Source: Desulfobulbaceae bacterium (GTDB lineage Bacteria > Desulfobacterota > Desulfobulbia > Desulfobulbales > Desulfobulbaceae). Taken from it: 7,770 nt of DNA. Under the pieces are notes generated by a model, which saw nothing but the letters and a program-made list of their open reading frames with translations, was not told the DNA's origin and did no database searches. The position numbers and the translations under genes are program-made. Positions 4,447 through 7,770 of the stretch are shown here, piece after piece; position 1 is the first letter of the stretch; each line of letters begins with the position of its first letter. Location of the stretch: the NCBI GenBank assembly GCA_026986885.1, contig JALSNT010000568.1, positions 1-7,770 on the forward strand, given 5' to 3'.

Positions 4447-5844
4447 TTACAAGCTGGCTATGGCTGCTCCTGCCAGATCAAGCAGGGATCCGGGCATCAA
4501 ACCAAGAAAAAGAATCAGCAGCCCCAGTCCAATGGCCAGGGGCCGTACATGAACCGGCAGTTCCAGGGGTTTTTCTTCTTCCTTGCCGCCGACAAGGGAA
4601 ATCTTGATAACCCGCAGATAGTAAAAGCTACCGAGCAGGGTATTGAGAACCGCTGCCAGCACCGGCCAGAAATAGCCGGCCTTCCAGACAGACATGATCA
4701 GAAAAAGTTTACCGGTGAACCCTGCCATCGGCGGCAGCCCGGCCAGGGAGATAAAGGTGACGGCCAGCATGATGGCCAGGCTCGGAGAGCGCTTCCAGAG
4801 ACCACGCAGATTTTCCAGGGGAATATCATGCTCATCACCGGCAACCTCAATGGCGACCAAAAAGGCGGTAAGAGTCATCAACGAATAGACGGCTCCATAA
4901 AACAACGCAGCCTGCAGGCCGCCGTCAGCGGGCGCCAGCAGACCAAGCATAATATAACCGGCATGGGAAACAGCCGAATAGGCCAGTAGACGTTTAAACT
5001 CGTTCTGGGCAAGGGCCATCAGATTACCCAGGGTCATGGAGAGGATGGAGAGAATCATAAGTACCGGAATCAATCCTTCCATTCCTATGAACATGGATGA
5101 GATGCGTACCAGAAGTGCTACAGCTGCCAGTTTTGGCAGGGCGGCAATAAAGGCGACAACCTCGGCTGCCGATCCGGCATAGACGTCCGGGGCCCAGAAA
5201 TGAAAGGGGAAGGCAGCCAGTTTATACAGCAGACCGGCCATAAATAGAATAACACCGAGTACTGCCATGGGATCATCAAGATGCTCAGGAATAGCCGGGA
5301 TGATATCACCCAAAAATGTGGAACCAAAGACGCCGTACAAATAGGTGATACCGTATAGCATAAAGGCCATGGACACGGCGCCGAAGACCATATACTTGGC
5401 CACAGACTCAAATTGAAACCCCAGCCCCTTGCGATAGGAGGCGACAATAAAGAGGGGATAGGAGGAGATTTCCAGGCCGATAAACAGGGTCAGCAGCTCG
5501 GTGGCCCCGGTCACCAGCAGCAGACCCAGGGTACCGATGGAGACAAAGAAAAAAAATTCACCTGTTTTTTCCTGATCGGTCTGTCGCAGCTTGCCGGCAA
5601 TGATACAGGCAAGAAGAAAGGAGGCACAGATCAGAAAACTGAAAAACCGGGAAAATCCATCCACCATGAAGGCTCCGTGAAAGAAACTATGCTGCACATG
5701 CAGACTTACCAGATTGGCAAGGGTTGCCGCTGTACCAAAGCCAACGGCCCAGGGAAGGATTTTCTTATAGTCAAACAGGGCGCAGCCGAAAAAGAACAAT
5801 GCGGCAACGCTGATAATAATTTCTGGTAATATACCGTTAAGCAT
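4447..5844 (-). CDS. nuoN: NADH:quinone oxidoreductase subunit N (complex I)
   Basis: This 465-residue inner-membrane antiporter-like subunit of complex I is one of the units that couple quinone reduction to proton pumping. It is almost wholly hydrophobic helices, with the conserved intramembrane charges in place: Glu125 in GLEISSYPL (helix 5), Lys208 in LLYKLAAFPFHFWAPDVY (helix 7), Lys238 in ALPKLAAV (helix 8) and Lys379 in AGFTGKLFL (helix 12). AQNEFKRLLAYSAVSHAGY (279-297) is the standard helix-loop of this family. Length fits NuoN. The start ATG has GAGG about 8 nt upstream on the minus strand. It is the last nuo gene here, 90 bp after nuoM, and is followed by the palindrome and shared terminator. 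NuoN is the usual final gene of bacterial nuo operons. Confidence 0.95.
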   Translation of the reverse strand: MLNGILPEIIISVAALFFFGCALFDYKKILPWAVGFGTAATLANLVSLHVQHSFFHGAFMVDGFSRFFSFLICASFLLACIIAGKLRQTDQEKTGEFFFFVSIGTLGLLLVTGATELLTLFIGLEISSYPLFIVASYRKGLGFQFESVAKYMVFGAVSMAFMLYGITYLYGVFGSTFLGDIIPAIPEHLDDPMAVLGVILFMAGLLYKLAAFPFHFWAPDVYAGSAAEVVAFIAALPKLAAVALLVRISSMFIGMEGLIPVLMILSILSMTLGNLMALAQNEFKRLLAYSAVSHAGYIMLGLLAPADGGLQAALFYGAVYSLMTLTAFLVAIEVAGDEHDIPLENLRGLWKRSPSLAIMLAVTFISLAGLPPMAGFTGKLFLIMSVWKAGYFWPVLAAVLNTLLGSFYYLRVIKISLVGGKEEEKPLELPVHVRPLAIGLGLLILFLGLMPGSLLDLAGAAIASL

Positions 5845-5934
5845 CTATCGGCCTCTTTTTCTTTATATCAGCAATCAACCTGGATACTGTTGTCTTGTTA
5901 TTACAACCTTCCACAGCAATTATATTTACCGGAA

Positions 5935-7476
5935 TCAATTGAGAAATCCATGAATGGAATGGGTTATCAACGTTGCTATATCCATACTCTTCTCCGCCGG
6001 CAGCCGCTTGATAATGGCATCCAGCACCGGATTCATCATTTTAAGTATCGGAGCCGGATAAAAGCCGAACAGGATCACCAGCAGGGCCGGCGGCAACAGA
6101 CTGGCCCACTCCCTGAGATTGATATCACGCGCCTGTTTCGAGTCTCCCCCCTTACCCCATGTCACTGTCAGAAACATGCGAAACATGTAGGCAGCGGCAA
6201 TCAGGGCGCCGGGAATGACCCAGGCGCCAAGACGCATGGAGTGTTGAAAAGCACCGGTTAAACAGAGAAATTCGCCGACAAAGGACGCGGTTCCCGGAAA
6301 AGCCAGAGAGGACAGGCTGTAGAGCCCAAGAAAAAAGACAAAGCCCGGCATCAGGCGGCCAAGCCCGGCATTGACCGATAGTTCCCGGGAATGGGTCCGT
6401 TCATAGAGCATACCGGCAAGCAGAAAAAGACCACCGGTCGTCAAACCATGGTTGATCATCTGCAGCATGGCTCCCTGAAATCCCTGCATATTGAGGACAC
6501 TGATACCCAGGGTGACAAATCCCATATGGGAGACCGAGGAATAGGCAATCAATTTTTTGATGTCATTCTGGGCAAGAGAAAGCAGGCCGCCGTACAGAAT
6601 AGCGATGACGGAAAATACCATAATATAAGGAGCCAGGCCCACGCTGGCCGCCGGGGTCAGGGTGAGGTTGAAGCGCAGGAGCCCGTAGGTGCCCATCTTC
6701 AGCAGCACACTGGCAAGGATAACCGAACCGGCGGTGGGCGCTTCCACATGGGCTGCCGGTAACCAGGTGTGCAGCGGTACCATTGGAATCTTGACGGCAA
6801 AACCGATCAGCAGAGAAATGAAAATCCAGAACTGCCAGCCCGGAGACAGATGCAGGCCGAGCATTACAGGGTAGCTGAAACTGCCTGCCTGCACATAAAG
6901 ACCAACAATGGCCAGCAGGAGAAAAATAGAGCCGGCCAGTGTATAAAGAACAAATTTAATGGCCGCGTATTTACGCCTTGGCCCACCCCAGATGGCTATC
7001 AGCAGGAACATGGGCACCAGCATGGCTTCCCAGAAAAAATAGAAAAGAACCATGTCAAGGGCGACAAACACACCGGTCAGGATTCCCTGGGTCAGCAGCA
7101 GACAGGCCATGCATTCCCGAACCCGGTGGGTGATGTAGCGCCAGGAACAGAGAACCGTTACCGGTCCCAGAAAGGTGGTCAACAGAACAAGGGGCAGGCT
7201 GATACCATCAACACCCAACAGATAGCTCAACCCATAACCGGTAATCCAGGCATGATTTTCAACGAACTGGAAACCAAGCACATTCGTCTGAAACCGGCCG
7301 ACCAGCGGCAGGGAGAAAAAAAAGGTCAGGGTTAAGATAATCAGGCTGAACCAACGGCTCTGTTCCTCGTCCTTGATCAATGCCAGCAGGACAGCCCCGA
7401 TGACCGGAAGAAAAATGATCAGGCTTAATACCGGGTAAGCGAGTGTTGAATGATGGAGCGTTGCAAGTGGAGTCAT
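5935..7476 (-). CDS. nuoM: NADH:quinone oxidoreductase subunit M (complex I)
   Basis: A 513-residue membrane proton-pumping subunit of complex I. Key intramembrane residues are Glu150 (FFWEAMLVPMFL), Lys229 (GFAVKIPMVPLHTWLP), Lys260 (LLKMGTYG) and Glu402 (FVGEFL), with His316 in AYSSVSHMGF and His343 in MINHGLTTGG. The PLHTWLPAAHVEAPTAGS segment (234-251) is the signature of the family, and Glu402, where NuoN has Lys, marks it as NuoM. The ATG has no clear Shine-Dalgarno sequence; it lies 27 nt after the nuoL stop, in the same frame with no further stop between, so it may depend on translational coupling to nuoL. Order L-M-N is as in standard nuo operons. A hydrogenase-type or Mrp antiporter homologue is possible in principle but is made unlikely by this order. 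Confidence 0.95.
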   Translation of the reverse strand: MTPLATLHHSTLAYPVLSLIIFLPVIGAVLLALIKDEEQSRWFSLIILTLTFFFSLPLVGRFQTNVLGFQFVENHAWITGYGLSYLLGVDGISLPLVLLTTFLGPVTVLCSWRYITHRVRECMACLLLTQGILTGVFVALDMVLFYFFWEAMLVPMFLLIAIWGGPRRKYAAIKFVLYTLAGSIFLLLAIVGLYVQAGSFSYPVMLGLHLSPGWQFWIFISLLIGFAVKIPMVPLHTWLPAAHVEAPTAGSVILASVLLKMGTYGLLRFNLTLTPAASVGLAPYIMVFSVIAILYGGLLSLAQNDIKKLIAYSSVSHMGFVTLGISVLNMQGFQGAMLQMINHGLTTGGLFLLAGMLYERTHSRELSVNAGLGRLMPGFVFFLGLYSLSSLAFPGTASFVGEFLCLTGAFQHSMRLGAWVIPGALIAAAYMFRMFLTVTWGKGGDSKQARDINLREWASLLPPALLVILFGFYPAPILKMMNPVLDAIIKRLPAEKSMDIATLITHSIHGFLN

Positions 7477-7503
7477 CTGTTTATCAATGTATTCTTTGCG
7501 GGA

Positions 7504-7770
7504 TTATCGTAAATACAGAGCCAGCAGGGCAATACCTGCAAGCACGGTCAGGGTACGGGCAATATAGCGCGATAAAATTCCGGGCTGCATAAAGACACGC
7601 ATGTGATCACCCAGGCTGAGGACGGCTTGGGCAGAGTTGTCCACTACGCCATCCACCACCCGCTGATCGTTCCAGTTGGCCACCCGGGCAAAACTGCGGA
7701 GAAGCGGCAAGGCAAAAGTCCTGTGCATATTTTTTATCACCTGCTCGTCAAGCATTCGCAGTACATTCCT
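7504..7770 (-). CDS. nuoL: NADH:quinone oxidoreductase subunit L, C-terminal end (5' end outside window)
   Basis: An open frame of 88 codons enters from the right edge and stops with TAA at 7504. It is read as the end of NuoL, the largest proton-pumping subunit of complex I. It shows the usual NuoL C-terminal layout: an amphipathic segment with LLRSFARVANWNDQRVVDG and DGVVDNSAQAV, then a final transmembrane helix (TLTVLAGIALLALYL). The conserved antiporter core and long lateral helix region are largely or wholly outside the window, so identity rests on this weakly conserved tail and on the position directly before nuoM. An ATG at 7755 opens the same frame, but codons upstream remain open, so a separate 83-residue gene is less likely. 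Confidence 0.8.
   Translation of the reverse strand, partial: RNVLRMLDEQVIKNMHRTFALPLLRSFARVANWNDQRVVDGVVDNSAQAVLSLGDHMRVFMQPGILSRYIARTLTVLAGIALLALYLR

Noticed and set aside
5413..5829. Long plus-strand open frames opposite nuoN and nuoM (also 4549-4989, 6391-6762 and 6769-7335)
   Set aside because: They are composition artefacts: the antisense of hydrophobic membrane-protein codons gives Gln- and Lys-rich frames. The minus-strand NuoM and NuoN proteins are unmistakable.
7504..7755. A stand-alone 83-residue membrane protein from the ATG at 7755
   Set aside because: The frame stays open to the window edge, the position and tail suit the end of NuoL, and no ribosome binding site precedes that ATG in the bases available.

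Overview
The window looks like a chromosomal segment of an anaerobic, probably sulfate-reducing or sulfur-metabolising bacterium of the former Deltaproteobacteria (Desulfobacterota). Desulfobulbales-type lineages are my best guess, but this rests on gene content only. The pointers are a two-iron desulfoferrodoxin, stand-alone rubredoxins, rubrerythrin and a rubredoxin:oxygen oxidoreductase, which is the toolkit anaerobes use against oxygen. They sit next to a complete-looking distal complex I operon. Base composition and codon use look even across the window, and I see no mobile element, tRNA, rRNA or CRISPR array.

Plus strand, 1 to about 4400: an oxygen and reactive-oxygen defence cluster. 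In order it holds the C-terminal end of rubrerythrin, a 2-Cys peroxiredoxin, desulfoferrodoxin (superoxide reductase), a rubredoxin with an unusual CX4C knuckle, a canonical 52-residue rubredoxin with a GTG start, a DsrE-like small protein, a class A flavodiiron protein (Roo), and a 108-residue protein of unknown function whose C-terminus carries a desulforedoxin-like cysteine pattern. The working model is that superoxide is reduced by Dfx, peroxide by rubrerythrin and peroxiredoxin, and O2 to water by Roo. The two rubredoxins would carry electrons to Dfx, rubrerythrin and Roo. Several spacers fold into hairpins (900-920, 1638-1679, 1932-1977, 2405-2430), so the cluster is probably several transcription units or one with internal attenuation, not one uniform operon.

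4355-4424: the convergent junction. It has a strong terminator hairpin capped by a UUCG loop and flanked by A and T tracts, so it can act in both directions. A perfect, unspaced 30-bp palindrome touches it.

Minus strand, 7770 down to 4447: the end of the complex I (NADH:quinone oxidoreductase, nuo) operon, transcribed toward the defence cluster. It holds the C-terminal end of NuoL (cut by the window edge), then NuoM and NuoN, the membrane proton-pumping subunits. The charged residues expected inside the membrane are visible in NuoM and NuoN. The two halves share no obvious function beyond electron transfer; they meet only at the shared terminator.

The most interesting items are the desulforedoxin-like unknown protein behind Roo, the DsrE-like gene placed behind an attenuator-like hairpin inside an oxygen-defence cluster, and the 30-bp palindrome beside the terminator. 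No wholly new system is evident. Most of the window is well-known families in a somewhat unusual arrangement.
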